Shown here one piece after another: positions 24,328 to 34,051 of a DNA stretch of 64,000 nt. A program made the position numbers and the translations under genes. Each line of letters starts with the position of its first letter. The first letter of the stretch is position 1. The notes under the pieces were generated by a model. That model worked only from the letters and a program-made list of their open reading frames with translations. It was not told where the DNA came from and searched no databases. Origin of the DNA: Balneolales bacterium ANBcel1 (lineage in GTDB: Bacteria; Bacteroidota; Rhodothermia; Balneolales; Natronogracilivirgulaceae); NCBI GenBank assembly GCA_029688905.1, contig JARULB010000004.1:1-64000 (forward strand), given 5' to 3'.

Positions 24328-26757
24328 CTAAAAATATACCCGGTAAAGCAACTTTACATTACGCCCCGGTTCCGGCATAACCGATTTGATTCGCGACAGG
24401 TGGTTACGGTATTCGGTGTCGGCCAGGTTTTCAACGGTAAGTGAAAACGTGTGCAGCATGTTGCCGCTGCTCAGATGGTATTGGCTGTAGAAATCCAGTA
24501 TGGCGTATGCGTCCGTGGGTTCTTCGAACTGATCGGTACGGGTTTGTTCTGCGGCAAGGCGTACGGCGCCTCCGATTTTCAGGCTGCTGTCTCCGAACTC
24601 CAGGAACAGGCGGCTGTTGAGTGGTGGCATCATGGGGACCGAGGCCTCGCGATCATCCAGCACCAGAAACGGAAACGAGGAGTCATCGTCGATGAAATCA
24701 CCCCGGACATAACTGACTGTTCCGCCTGTCAAAAGCCTGCTTTGCAGCCTCACCTGCCAGCTTGCCTCCGCCCCGGCCATCAGGACCTTGTTTTCCGTGA
24801 ACTGAAACGTATTCAGATCATCCCTTCGAATGGAAGGCTCTCCCGTGTCCTGTGGAAAAATGTAATTGTCCATCTGATTTCGGAACAGAGCCAAATACAG
24901 CTGATAGCGGTCACGGCTGGTCCGGAAGAACAGCTCACTTCCCCAGCCATGTTCACGTGAAAGCTCGGGATTACCGATTTCATAGGCGAAATTGGCCAGG
25001 TGCGGACCCTCGGCATACAGTTCCTCAATAATCGGTGAACGATGAGTCCTGGTCACCGTCGCCCCGATCTCCGTCCCGGGTCGAAGTGTCCAGGTTCCCA
25101 TCAGGGAGCCTGAAATCCCGGAATAATTTCGAGATGTGATATCGGCCGGCAGGAAAATGGATCGTTTCTCCTCGGGCGAAAGATGGCGATGATCGTACCG
25201 GAGCGCTGCCTGAAGATTGAAACGCCCAAAATCACGTTCCTGAAAAGCATAGGCGGCAGCCGAATACTCAACCGTCTCCGGCGTGTAGGTCAGGCCGCCG
25301 GAAGCGTAATCCCGGTGTTCCATCCAAACCCCGATCACTCCCCTGTCAAAAAAGGACAGGCTGTTGTGATGCAAGTGAATTTTGGCATTGTGCGTGAGTA
25401 CCCCGAACTCGGTTCCAACAGGTTGCCGGATGCTCGGGTCATCGGGTTTTTCAAGCTCTTTGTGCGAATAATAAGAGTAGTTCCAGGTGACATCCAGCCT
25501 CCGGAGCCAGCTGTCTGAGAAATTGCGCCTCAGCCGGCTCTCCAGATAGCGACGGTACATTTCCAGATCCACTCCATTCGGATGCGCTTCGGCAAGCCCT
25601 TCCCCGCCCGGCACACCGTACTTCATATCCATGATGTTGCCCGAAAAACCAAGCATGCCCCGGCTGTCGACATAGCCCAAACCGGCCGATGCATTCAATG
25701 TGGTTATCGCGGTATTCAATTGCATACCGGCGGGGGTGTTCATGTCGCTGGTACTTCTTCCGGACAGATCAAATCGAAACCCCATGCGATCGCCCAGGGG
25801 CAGCCGGTCACTGACAGGCCCGTATCCGCGCACACCACCTGAGAATCCGTTATTGACCGACTCTCCTTTCATGGTTCCGCTCCAGCTGGTACGGTCGGGA
25901 ATATCATGCGGGATCTGGCCGCGGATCACATTGATTACGCCGCCCATTGTGTTGGAACCGTGAATTAATGCCGATGGGCCCCTGATCAGCTCAATATGCT
26001 CGGCGGTCATGGGATCGATAGTCAAGGCGTGATCGGATGCGGTCGCCGATAGGTCTCCGGTCCGGCCGCCATCTTCGAGTATCAGCAACCGCTCACCGCC
26101 GAGGCCGCGCAAAACGGGCCGTGCCGGTGCGGGTCCCATGGTGCGTTGCGCCATACCCGCTTCATCTTCCAGCGTTTCGGCGATTGTACGCCCCAATTGC
26201 TGACGAAGACGCTGGCCTGTCAGTACGCGTTCGACATGGGTGGTGATCTCATCCTCCTGGATGTATTGGGAAGTAATTCGAATTTCCGATGTCTGAAAAA
26301 TGGAGGGACGAACTCCAATTCTCACCATTGTGGTGTCGTCCTTCTGTACCCTGACCACCTTCAGTGTTGTTTCGTAACCCACATGCTGTACGCGAAGTGT
26401 ATGTGAGCCTTCCGGGAGGTTGCGAAGCTGAAAATCCCCATCTTCACGGGTTACCGTTCCCCGGTTCAGGTCCTGGATCTGGACTGAGGCAAGAAGCACC
26501 GGTTCCCGATTCTCCACATCATATACGACACCGCGGATTACGCCCGTGGCTGAAACACCGGCTCCCCCCCCTTCCGTGGTTCCTGTCTCTGTCCGGATTG
26601 ATCCCGAGCTTCCGGTTGCCTCCGGCGCTGCGATTGGCGTTCCTGCCTGTACACCGCTGCCTTCTGGGAATGTTGCCCCGTATGCCACCGACACGCACAG
26701 TGCGGCAATGAGCTGAAAGCGAGCAAAAAACAGGATTAGCTTATGCATGGAAATCAA
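24328..26757 (-). CDS. TonB-dependent outer-membrane receptor, ZnuD-like
   Basis: An 809-aa receptor. A signal peptide (LILFFARFQLIAALCVSVAYG) is followed by a carboxypeptidase regulatory-like domain (GVVYDVENREPVLLASVQIQ) at about residues 70-150, the plug domain (EHIELIRGPSALIHGSNTMG near 260) and a 22-strand barrel ending in Phe. The plug reads LRGLGGERLLILEDGGRTGDLSATASDHALTIDP, the form seen in zinc receptors of the ZnuD group; the ligand is therefore perhaps a metal. It is the third gene of a minus-strand unit behind two lipoproteins, which end 40 bp upstream. Confidence 0.88.
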   Translation of the reverse strand: MISMHKLILFFARFQLIAALCVSVAYGATFPEGSGVQAGTPIAAPEATGSSGSIRTETGTTEGGGAGVSATGVIRGVVYDVENREPVLLASVQIQDLNRGTVTREDGDFQLRNLPEGSHTLRVQHVGYETTLKVVRVQKDDTTMVRIGVRPSIFQTSEIRITSQYIQEDEITTHVERVLTGQRLRQQLGRTIAETLEDEAGMAQRTMGPAPARPVLRGLGGERLLILEDGGRTGDLSATASDHALTIDPMTAEHIELIRGPSALIHGSNTMGGVINVIRGQIPHDIPDRTSWSGTMKGESVNNGFSGGVRGYGPVSDRLPLGDRMGFRFDLSGRSTSDMNTPAGMQLNTAITTLNASAGLGYVDSRGMLGFSGNIMDMKYGVPGGEGLAEAHPNGVDLEMYRRYLESRLRRNFSDSWLRRLDVTWNYSYYSHKELEKPDDPSIRQPVGTEFGVLTHNAKIHLHHNSLSFFDRGVIGVWMEHRDYASGGLTYTPETVEYSAAAYAFQERDFGRFNLQAALRYDHRHLSPEEKRSIFLPADITSRNYSGISGSLMGTWTLRPGTEIGATVTRTHRSPIIEELYAEGPHLANFAYEIGNPELSREHGWGSELFFRTSRDRYQLYLALFRNQMDNYIFPQDTGEPSIRRDDLNTFQFTENKVLMAGAEASWQVRLQSRLLTGGTVSYVRGDFIDDDSSFPFLVLDDREASVPMMPPLNSRLFLEFGDSSLKIGGAVRLAAEQTRTDQFEEPTDAYAILDFYSQYHLSSGNMLHTFSLTVENLADTEYRNHLSRIKSVMPEPGRNVKLLYRVYF

Positions 26758-26797
26758 TGTATTTCTGATCCTCGCCAGACGGCACCAGGGTCGGTTC

Positions 26798-27427
26798 TTA
26801 CTCCAGTTTCATTTTGACCGGTAGCGGGATGGACGTCATATCGTAGTGGTCCAGATGGAATAAATTTATGCGTAAACCACCCTCGCCGTGAGATTTTCCC
26901 CTGAGATGAAACTTCCAGGTCTCTTTTGTTTTATCATATACCGCTTCAAAGGGGCGCTCTTCGGGATCAAGTTGCTGCTCACGGCTTCGTGGCAGGAAGT
27001 ATTGAAAGTCAAGATTCCACTCACCGTCGGGACTCCTCACCCCGTCCCTGTAGAACTCCGGAACAATCAGTCGCTCCCGGTTTTCATCCAGGAAATAGAT
27101 GGTGAACTCCGGCGTCTTCCTGGAATTCGGATCCAGGTGGTGCTCCTGAAATACGACTTTGCCCCCAACAAGAAAGGATCCGGCATAAATATCCTGGTCA
27201 TGTACGATATACTCATCATGAGCGCCGGTCGGATCAAAAAGAAATTCACGCAGAAAATAGGAAACCAGGACCTTGCCATTCATCTCGAGTTCATAACCGA
27301 CAGCGGGCACATGGTCCCATCCCCCCGAACCCACCGGATTGTCTTCACATCCATTGAGCGGCAAGGCCAGTATCAGGAGTGCAAAAAGCAGCAGGAGCGG
27401 TTTTGGGTCAGATCGTGAAAGTAACAT
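26798..27427 (-). CDS. Lipoprotein of unknown function, with receptor
   Basis: A 209-aa lipoprotein: signal MLLSRSDPKPLLLLFALLIL then lipobox LPLNGCED. The mature part is rich in His, Asp, Glu and aromatic residues (YIVHDQDIYAG, EHHLDPNSRKTPEFTIYFLD, HLRGKSHGEGGLRINLFHLDHYD). No family recognised. The pattern of short strands and His-rich ends fits a metal- or ligand-binding surface protein. It lies between a related lipoprotein and the TonB receptor and should be part of the same uptake system. Confidence 0.72.
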   Translation of the reverse strand: MLLSRSDPKPLLLLFALLILALPLNGCEDNPVGSGGWDHVPAVGYELEMNGKVLVSYFLREFLFDPTGAHDEYIVHDQDIYAGSFLVGGKVVFQEHHLDPNSRKTPEFTIYFLDENRERLIVPEFYRDGVRSPDGEWNLDFQYFLPRSREQQLDPEERPFEAVYDKTKETWKFHLRGKSHGEGGLRINLFHLDHYDMTSIPLPVKMKLE

Positions 27428-27478
27428 TATGAATGGGATTTCCTTACTTGGTATTCCAGTGGATGGCCGGGCGGTCTC

Positions 27479-28192
27479 TTAGCGAATCCGGTAATCACGC
27501 CCGTGAGGATATCGTCCATCGTCAGTGAGCCCCTCATAATCGTCCACGTAGATCATTAAGGGCGTGCCGGCTTCAAAGACCTTTTGCTCGGCAACACTGC
27601 AGTGACGGATGGAATTTCTGGGATTATTCGGGTCCGTCATATCTCCGGTCTGGATCAGTTCGCGTTCTCCCTCGCAACGGTACAACTGGAAAATGATACC
27701 GGTTTCACCCGGTCGGTCGGCGCGCATATGAAACTGCCACGAACCATGGTCACTGTGCAGTTCAAGATTGGCATGCCGCTCATGGATGTCATGGATCCAC
27801 TCCCACTCAAGCCGGTATTCTCCCTTCGGGTTGATGTCTGCGTAGTCTTCACTCAGCCGCTCATCCGGGTACTCAATAACATGTCCCCTGGCATCATGAA
27901 AACGAATGTTAATGTCCGTGGTATAATATCGCGGCGGCATGAGAGTTCCACCCTCGTGGGTCGTGCTCAGCATCAGGCGCCCGTCGTATTCAAAATCGGG
28001 AGTCATACCCTCGGGATTGTACTCGTAGACCCCGTTCTCGTAGGTAGCGATTGTAAGGCCTTCGTTGACCAGGGAAAAGCCGGCAGGATCCGGAAACAGA
28101 GGGTCATCATTGCTGTCGCTGCATGCGGTTAAGCTCAGGGAAAATGCAATAATGGTTATCAGGGCGGCTGGTGCCGCAGAGTTTCTCTTCAT
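27479..28192 (-). CDS. Lipoprotein of unknown function, first gene of receptor operon
   Basis: A 237-aa lipoprotein with lipobox LSLTACSDSNDD. Its mature part shares the layout of the next gene: paired strands, then HDARGHVIEYPDERLSEDYADI and NLELHSDHGSWQFHMRADRPGETGIIFQLY, matching HFRGKSHGEGGLRINLF of the neighbour. The ATG at 28192 gives the signal peptide at once; the longer frame to 28297 has a charged leader. The two lipoproteins probably are paralogues. Confidence 0.72.
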   Translation of the reverse strand: MKRNSAAPAALITIIAFSLSLTACSDSNDDPLFPDPAGFSLVNEGLTIATYENGVYEYNPEGMTPDFEYDGRLMLSTTHEGGTLMPPRYYTTDINIRFHDARGHVIEYPDERLSEDYADINPKGEYRLEWEWIHDIHERHANLELHSDHGSWQFHMRADRPGETGIIFQLYRCEGERELIQTGDMTDPNNPRNSIRHCSVAEQKVFEAGTPLMIYVDDYEGLTDDGRYPHGRDYRIR

Positions 28193-28357
28193 AATACTAC
28201 TCAGTTGGGAGTTGAATAATTTTGTACTGCACAGCCTGCGGGAATAAACCCTTGCAAGCGGCTCTTCACCGATTCGTGTCCGGTGCTTCAGAGCCACAAG
28301 CCGGCATTAATGGTTTTGGCTTGTGATACCTGCAATAATGGCCGTGCGTTGTCGCGC

Positions 28358-28382
28358 CTTATTTAGACAAAGACTAAATAAG
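28358..28382. promoter_or_regulatory. 25-bp inverted repeat before the lipoprotein/receptor operon
   Basis: CTTATTTAG-ACAAAGA-CTAAATAAG, nine perfect base pairs, 166 bp upstream of the first lipoprotein start and 196 bp before the 1775-aa gene on the other strand. Size and symmetry fit a metalloregulator box (Fur/Zur or DtxR type), but it matches no consensus I can name. Confidence 0.45.
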
Positions 28383-28577
28383 CAGCAAAAACTATCACAT
28401 TTGCCGGCCATTTCCAAACGAGGGTAATGAAAAAATGCCCCTTCAGTGAATACCTGCCTCAAAAACCACATTATAACTTACTCACAAAGTCCTGATTTTT
28501 TTGACATCGCAATTGGTTTTTTTTACCCTTCACCCCCTTAATCGGAGAGCAATTATGGATCAACCCACATTCCCTCT

Positions 28578-31500
28578 ATGAGACAAAAAGCTATCGCGTC
28601 GCAAAGAACCGGATACACAAATAACGTCAAGATCATTCTAACCCTATGGCTCGCAGCATTGGCAACGCTCCCTGCCCAGGCACAACAGAGTTCCTTTGCC
28701 GGAGGATCGGGTACGATTGATGACCCCTGGCATATCGAAACCATCCAGCAGCTGCAGCAGATTTCGGACGATCTGGACGCACATTATCTGCTTGTCAATG
28801 ACATTGATGCTTCAGAAACCGAAGGATGGAATGACTCGGAAGGTTTTGAACCCATCGGATATTTTGAAGGAACCGGAGCAGGTTCGGATAACAAACCATT
28901 CAGGGGGACACTGGACGGTGACGGCCACACCATTTCCGGGCTGTCCATTCAGCGGCCTGACAGCGAGGGGATCGGCTTATTTGCCAAGACCAACGAGTAC
29001 GCACATATCAAAAATCTTCGCCTGATTGACGCCGAGGTCATAGGAAATTCTGTTACCGGTGTCCTGGCAGGCTACAACAACGGACTGATCTACAATAGCG
29101 AAGTATCGGGCTGGGTAGCCGGTGACCGTGAAATCGGAATGATTGCCGGTATCAACGCGCTGGTCATCGACCAGAGCCGGTCAGACGGGCTGGTCAACTC
29201 CATGAGTCGCGGAGGGGGCATGACCGGAGTCAACCACGGTGAAATCCATCACTCACAATCCCATGCGGAAGTTGACATTGAAGGGATTCAGGCCGGCGGA
29301 ATGGCAGCCAGAAATAATGGCATCATCCGCAATTCCCATGCCACGGGTGATGTCACTACCCAGGACAACATCGCAGGCGGTCTGGCCGCAACCAATACCG
29401 GTCAAATTTTTGACTCCTATGCGACGGGTAACGTCGAGGGCGGTGACCAGGTTGGCGGCCTCGTGGGAGAGAACGGCCCCAGCGACGTGATCATCAACTC
29501 CCATGCCACAGGAAACGTGAGCGGCGAGATCGCGGTTGGCGGACTGGTGGGATACAATGCCATGTTCGGCACCATCCTTACATCCTTCGCCGAAGGGGAT
29601 GTCTCCGGTACGGGAGCGGTCGGCGGACTGGCCGGCTTCTCGGACGGCATCATCAGGGATACCTATGCCCACGGCAACGTGACCGGCGGCGGAGAATATG
29701 GCACAGGCGGACTGGTTGGCACCTTTACTCCTGAAGGGTTCAGCTTTTTTTCAGTACAGTCAACAGATTCAAATAACCCGGAAACCCCTCTGAATCAGCA
29801 GATAGAGCAGCCATCTCTTCCCGGGTCGGATGAGGTGACGTGGATTTCTTTCGAAAAAAAAATCAGGAACAGTTACGCCACCGGCGAGGTCACAGGTCAG
29901 AATCACACCGGAGGCCTGGTCGGGGAAAACAATCTGGACGGCGACGGAATCATAACCAGTTACTGGGATATTCAAACCACACAGCAGGATCAGGGCATCG
30001 GCGAGGGAGAACAAGGCGATGTTACCGGACTGCAGTCCAATGAAATGACCGGTCCGGCAGCGGAAATAAACCTGGAGGGCTTTGATTATAACGAGCCGGG
30101 TGGATGGGAAGCCGTCGCAGACTCGTATCCCGGATTGATCAGGCTCGAGCTGATCGAAGATCCGCCCACAGGCCTTGAAATGGAAGCTGTTTTAAGTTCG
30201 GTTGATGCCGGTTCCGAAGCACCTGTTGTCCTTCAAGTCACAGGCGATAACAACGGAACCCTCATGAATCAAACCACCTGGTTTCGCCTGGAGTCTGACA
30301 GGGACGGGCAGTTTTTTGATCAGGATGGCAACGAAATCATCCGCATACCCCTCGGAACAGATTTGACCTCTTTTTCCCAGTCATTCAACTATATCAGTAA
30401 TGCCGGAGGGATGCACGAACTCACCGCGACCTACGAGAAGGGAGAGTCTACACTCGAAGGCGTTCAGGAGTCTGTCGAAATCCTCATTATGGATGAGGTG
30501 GAGGATCTTGTTCTGATCGGAAGCGACCAGGCCCTGGTGGGCAGGGTTCTTGACACGCCGTACAGGCTGATTGTGCGCAACCAGGAGGGATTCCCGTCCG
30601 CCCCTGAAGAGCCGACCACTTTTACGCTTTCCGCTGATGGAGAGCCTGTGTTTTATAACAGTCCGGAGGGAGATTCGGAGGATGAGATCACGACTGTGAC
30701 GATCGGCGACGATGAAACCGAAGCGGAGTTTTGGTACAGTAACAATGAGCCGGGCAACCATACCATCACCGCAGAGTTCCAGGAAGGAGACCAGGCGCTG
30801 AGTGGCATGTCCGCTGAAATCGAAGTGGAAGCATCCTTCCTGCAGGATGAAAACCTGGTACTCTCACCCGAAATGGCCAGCAACAGTGGTCCTTCCACGG
30901 TAAGCATATATGGCACTGATTTTGAAGAGGGCATGGAAGCTGTCCTGGTGCATGACGAACACGACGATATACCCGGCCAGGTGCTGAGTGTCTCCGGAAG
31001 CGGTCTGATGACCGTGCGTTTTAACCTGACGGATCAACCGGAAGGGGCAAGGGATCTGAGAATATTTTATCCCGACGGAGAGGTGATCGAATCACCGGAG
31101 GCTTTCACCGTGACAACGGTAGACGATGAGTTTCCGGAACTGTGGACCTATATACACGGGAAAAATCAACTTTCTCCCGGAGAGACCGCCCGAATTAACA
31201 TCAATTACGGCAACAGCGGAGATTTTGATCTATACGACATGCTGCTGTATGTCTACCTGCCTGCCGATCTGGAGTTTGAGATTGTGGAAAGCTCCTATAT
31301 TACGCCCCGGATGGAAGAGTCATTGGCATCGCCGGACTACGACGGACCCGAGGATCTTACCACGGCCGCTCCTTACTATGAGCTTGATGACAAAACCGTC
31401 ATCCCCCTTTGGATATATCAGCTTCAGGCCGGTTCCTCCCAGTCGCTGGAGTTGCGCATCGAAGTGCCCGACTTCACTGTAGAGCAAAACTTGTCAGATA

Positions 31501-33905
31501 TTTTCGGACGGTCGATCGAGGCGGAAATTGCCACGCTCCCTCCAGAGGCAAGCGAATTCACGCGAACCGGAGACTTTGAAACATCCGATCCCAATATGTT
31601 GCTCCATTTCACGACTCTGGTCTACGTTGCAGCATTGCAGGAGGAAGGCCTGATCGACAGCAACATCCCCGCATTGAAAGAAGCCATGAGCCTGCCCGAA
31701 ACCACCGGCGGCCCTTGCAACCCCGGTCCGCGTCAGCCAGATTTTTACACAGATAGTCAGAATCTTCAGCAAGAGTTAAGGGACCATAGTAACTCTGTTA
31801 AAGGGCAAGTGGGACAGGAAACCTCGGACTTGGTCGGAGGGCCGGAAGCGATCGGAGCAGGGTTTGTTGTGGGAGTCGCGGCAGCAGCAGCCTGCGCGTC
31901 AAACCCCATCGGCTGGGGTGTCTGCGCGACTCTGTCGGCAACCTCCGCAGCACTAACACTATCAGGCTTTAAAAACATACTTGACCGCTACGATGATCTG
32001 CAAAATGAGGATTGCAACATGCCCCAGCACCCGGATAACTATAATCCGGAGTTATGCGATGATGATTGCGATTATGATGGCGGCGGTCAGGGTGATCCGC
32101 ACCTGTTTACCTTCGATAACCTGGCCTACGACTTTCACGGGGCCGGAGAATATATCCTCGCCCGATCTGTGGACGGAGATTTTGAAGTCCAGGCACGGAC
32201 GGAAAAAATGGAACCGGGACGTGATCGCTTCACCATTTTTACCGCTTTTGCGATCGATGTGAACGGTGACCGTGTGGTGATTCTGGAAGACGATTCCCCG
32301 CCGTATCAAGCCTCCCTGGAGATCAACGGATCGCCTCAGGATTTGGATGAGCTGGCTGGTGAGCCGATGGAATTGTCAGGCGGCGCCACCATCGGCTGGA
32401 TCAGTGACATGTTTATTATCGACTGGCCCGGTGAGACAACGCGCATCATCGCCTGGCAGAGACCCACGGGGAGTGTAACCGGAAGCCGGGCGCTGGCAAT
32501 TGAAATCACTCTGGATGGACGATTCGATAGCCGGATGGAAGGACTGCTGGGCCGTAATGACGGAAGGAGTAATGTATTCACCGCCCGTGACGGCCGCGAA
32601 TTTATCCGCCCATTTTCTTATGCAGAGCTGTACCATGAATTTGGCGACAGTTGGCGCATCACACAGAGTGAATCGCTATTCGGAACCGAAACGTTCAAGG
32701 TTCCCGGTGTTCCAGGCTGGTTGGTGACCACCAGCGATCTGGACGAAGATGCCAGAGAACATGCCCGGCAGGTATGTGAAGATCGCGGCATATCCAATCC
32801 CGCCATCCTGGACAACTGCATATTTGACCTGGTGATGAGCGAAGATGAGCGGTTTGTCGAGGATGCCGCCGGAATGGTTTCCGTATCCCCCAATGAGCAG
32901 ATGCAGGAGTATCTGGCGGAAGACGAGGGCAAAATCCAGATTGACCTGAATGCCCCCGCAACCGATGGCGCATCTTTTGAGTTCAGCAGTGAACATCCGC
33001 AGATCGGCAATTTCAGCCTGACACATGGCGAAAACGGTGACCTGTCTGATACAAAAGTTTTCTATCCGCTGGATGCCGCGATTTATCGCATTTCTCTTGA
33101 ATCGTTACTGGACGGATTTGAACTGGTTGACATCGTCTGTGAACAAGGTGAGGCCGATGCCGACCTTGACGAGAAGACCGCGACCATTTTCATTGATGAG
33201 GGCGATGCGGTTCGGTGCGGATTTGAAATCATTCCCGAAAACACACTGGGAGCGTTTGCCCTTCAGGCACCCGGTGACCAGAGCAGCATGGAAATTGACG
33301 GCTTGAACGATGATGAGCTCCATTTTTCCTGGGAATCAGCGGCACTGTCGGAACATGATCCGGTTACCTATACGGTGATGATGGATACCGAACAGACATT
33401 TCGCGCCCCCTTCTTTGAGGAGCATTCGGACGACGAAGGAGCTGAGCCCACCCTGTCACTGAGCTTCGAGCATCTGGATCAGCTGCTTGAAGAACAGCAG
33501 GTTGAGATCGGCTCCGACTTCTCAGTATACTGGACCGTACTGGCAGAACGTGACAATGTCTCCCGCCGGGCCGCAAATCCGCATGAAATCACTCTCCTCA
33601 GGGGCGTGGTTACCGGGGCCTCCTCCCCCGCCGAACAGCCGGATGACTTTCTCCTCAAACAAAACTACCCGAACCCCTTCAATCCGTCAACACAGATCCG
33701 GTTCGCCCTTCCGGAGCAATCACACGTTAACATTACGGTGTACAACGTGCTTGGTCAGCGTATCACCACGCTGCTCAACGAAACCCGGGCATCGGGGTGG
33801 CATGAAGTGACCTTCGACGCCAGCGGATTGTCGAGCGGAGTATTTCTCTATCGCATCGAAGCCGGTGGCCATGTCGAGACACGGCAGATGATGTTCGTCA
33901 AGTAA
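28578..33905 (+). CDS. Giant exported protein with GLUG repeats, VWD domain and T9SS-type tail
   Basis: A 1775-aa secreted protein. After the signal peptide (IILTLWLAALATLPAQAQ) residues 40-510 hold repeated GGLVG/GGLAG motifs with a SYATGxVxGxxxVGG beat, the GLUG repeat of large adhesins and IgA1-protease-like proteins. Then Ig-like strands (600-1000), a Gly/Ala-rich hydrophobic hairpin (about 1098-1135), a von Willebrand D domain (GGGQGDPHLFTFDNLAYDF near 1167), and a C-terminal FLLKQNYPNPFNPSTQIRF...GVFLYRIEAG tail (1690-1775), the type A sorting domain of type IX secretion. An adhesin or surface polymer is the best guess. Confidence 0.88.
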   Translation: MRQKAIASQRTGYTNNVKIILTLWLAALATLPAQAQQSSFAGGSGTIDDPWHIETIQQLQQISDDLDAHYLLVNDIDASETEGWNDSEGFEPIGYFEGTGAGSDNKPFRGTLDGDGHTISGLSIQRPDSEGIGLFAKTNEYAHIKNLRLIDAEVIGNSVTGVLAGYNNGLIYNSEVSGWVAGDREIGMIAGINALVIDQSRSDGLVNSMSRGGGMTGVNHGEIHHSQSHAEVDIEGIQAGGMAARNNGIIRNSHATGDVTTQDNIAGGLAATNTGQIFDSYATGNVEGGDQVGGLVGENGPSDVIINSHATGNVSGEIAVGGLVGYNAMFGTILTSFAEGDVSGTGAVGGLAGFSDGIIRDTYAHGNVTGGGEYGTGGLVGTFTPEGFSFFSVQSTDSNNPETPLNQQIEQPSLPGSDEVTWISFEKKIRNSYATGEVTGQNHTGGLVGENNLDGDGIITSYWDIQTTQQDQGIGEGEQGDVTGLQSNEMTGPAAEINLEGFDYNEPGGWEAVADSYPGLIRLELIEDPPTGLEMEAVLSSVDAGSEAPVVLQVTGDNNGTLMNQTTWFRLESDRDGQFFDQDGNEIIRIPLGTDLTSFSQSFNYISNAGGMHELTATYEKGESTLEGVQESVEILIMDEVEDLVLIGSDQALVGRVLDTPYRLIVRNQEGFPSAPEEPTTFTLSADGEPVFYNSPEGDSEDEITTVTIGDDETEAEFWYSNNEPGNHTITAEFQEGDQALSGMSAEIEVEASFLQDENLVLSPEMASNSGPSTVSIYGTDFEEGMEAVLVHDEHDDIPGQVLSVSGSGLMTVRFNLTDQPEGARDLRIFYPDGEVIESPEAFTVTTVDDEFPELWTYIHGKNQLSPGETARININYGNSGDFDLYDMLLYVYLPADLEFEIVESSYITPRMEESLASPDYDGPEDLTTAAPYYELDDKTVIPLWIYQLQAGSSQSLELRIEVPDFTVEQNLSDIFGRSIEAEIATLPPEASEFTRTGDFETSDPNMLLHFTTLVYVAALQEEGLIDSNIPALKEAMSLPETTGGPCNPGPRQPDFYTDSQNLQQELRDHSNSVKGQVGQETSDLVGGPEAIGAGFVVGVAAAAACASNPIGWGVCATLSATSAALTLSGFKNILDRYDDLQNEDCNMPQHPDNYNPELCDDDCDYDGGGQGDPHLFTFDNLAYDFHGAGEYILARSVDGDFEVQARTEKMEPGRDRFTIFTAFAIDVNGDRVVILEDDSPPYQASLEINGSPQDLDELAGEPMELSGGATIGWISDMFIIDWPGETTRIIAWQRPTGSVTGSRALAIEITLDGRFDSRMEGLLGRNDGRSNVFTARDGREFIRPFSYAELYHEFGDSWRITQSESLFGTETFKVPGVPGWLVTTSDLDEDAREHARQVCEDRGISNPAILDNCIFDLVMSEDERFVEDAAGMVSVSPNEQMQEYLAEDEGKIQIDLNAPATDGASFEFSSEHPQIGNFSLTHGENGDLSDTKVFYPLDAAIYRISLESLLDGFELVDIVCEQGEADADLDEKTATIFIDEGDAVRCGFEIIPENTLGAFALQAPGDQSSMEIDGLNDDELHFSWESAALSEHDPVTYTVMMDTEQTFRAPFFEEHSDDEGAEPTLSLSFEHLDQLLEEQQVEIGSDFSVYWTVLAERDNVSRRAANPHEITLLRGVVTGASSPAEQPDDFLLKQNYPNPFNPSTQIRFALPEQSHVNITVYNVLGQRITTLLNETRASGWHEVTFDASGLSSGVFLYRIEAGGHVETRQMMFVK

Positions 33906-33926
33906 GGCATAAGCACACTGTGGGTT

Positions 33927-33944
33927 GGGGCCGTCCGGGGCCCC
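33927..33944 (+). terminator. GC hairpin after the giant protein gene
   Basis: GGGGCC-GTCCGG-GGCCCC 21 bp past the stop, then TTCCCCGG and a short T run. Stem is strong but the U tract weak, so it is a tentative terminator. Confidence 0.4.
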
Positions 33945-34051
33945 TTCCCCGGTTTTCAATCTGACATTGCAATTGTTTACTTTATGATCTGGCGGATAAT
34001 CATTCCGGCAACTACGGCAGGGGTATGTGCCACCACCCAAATACACGGATC

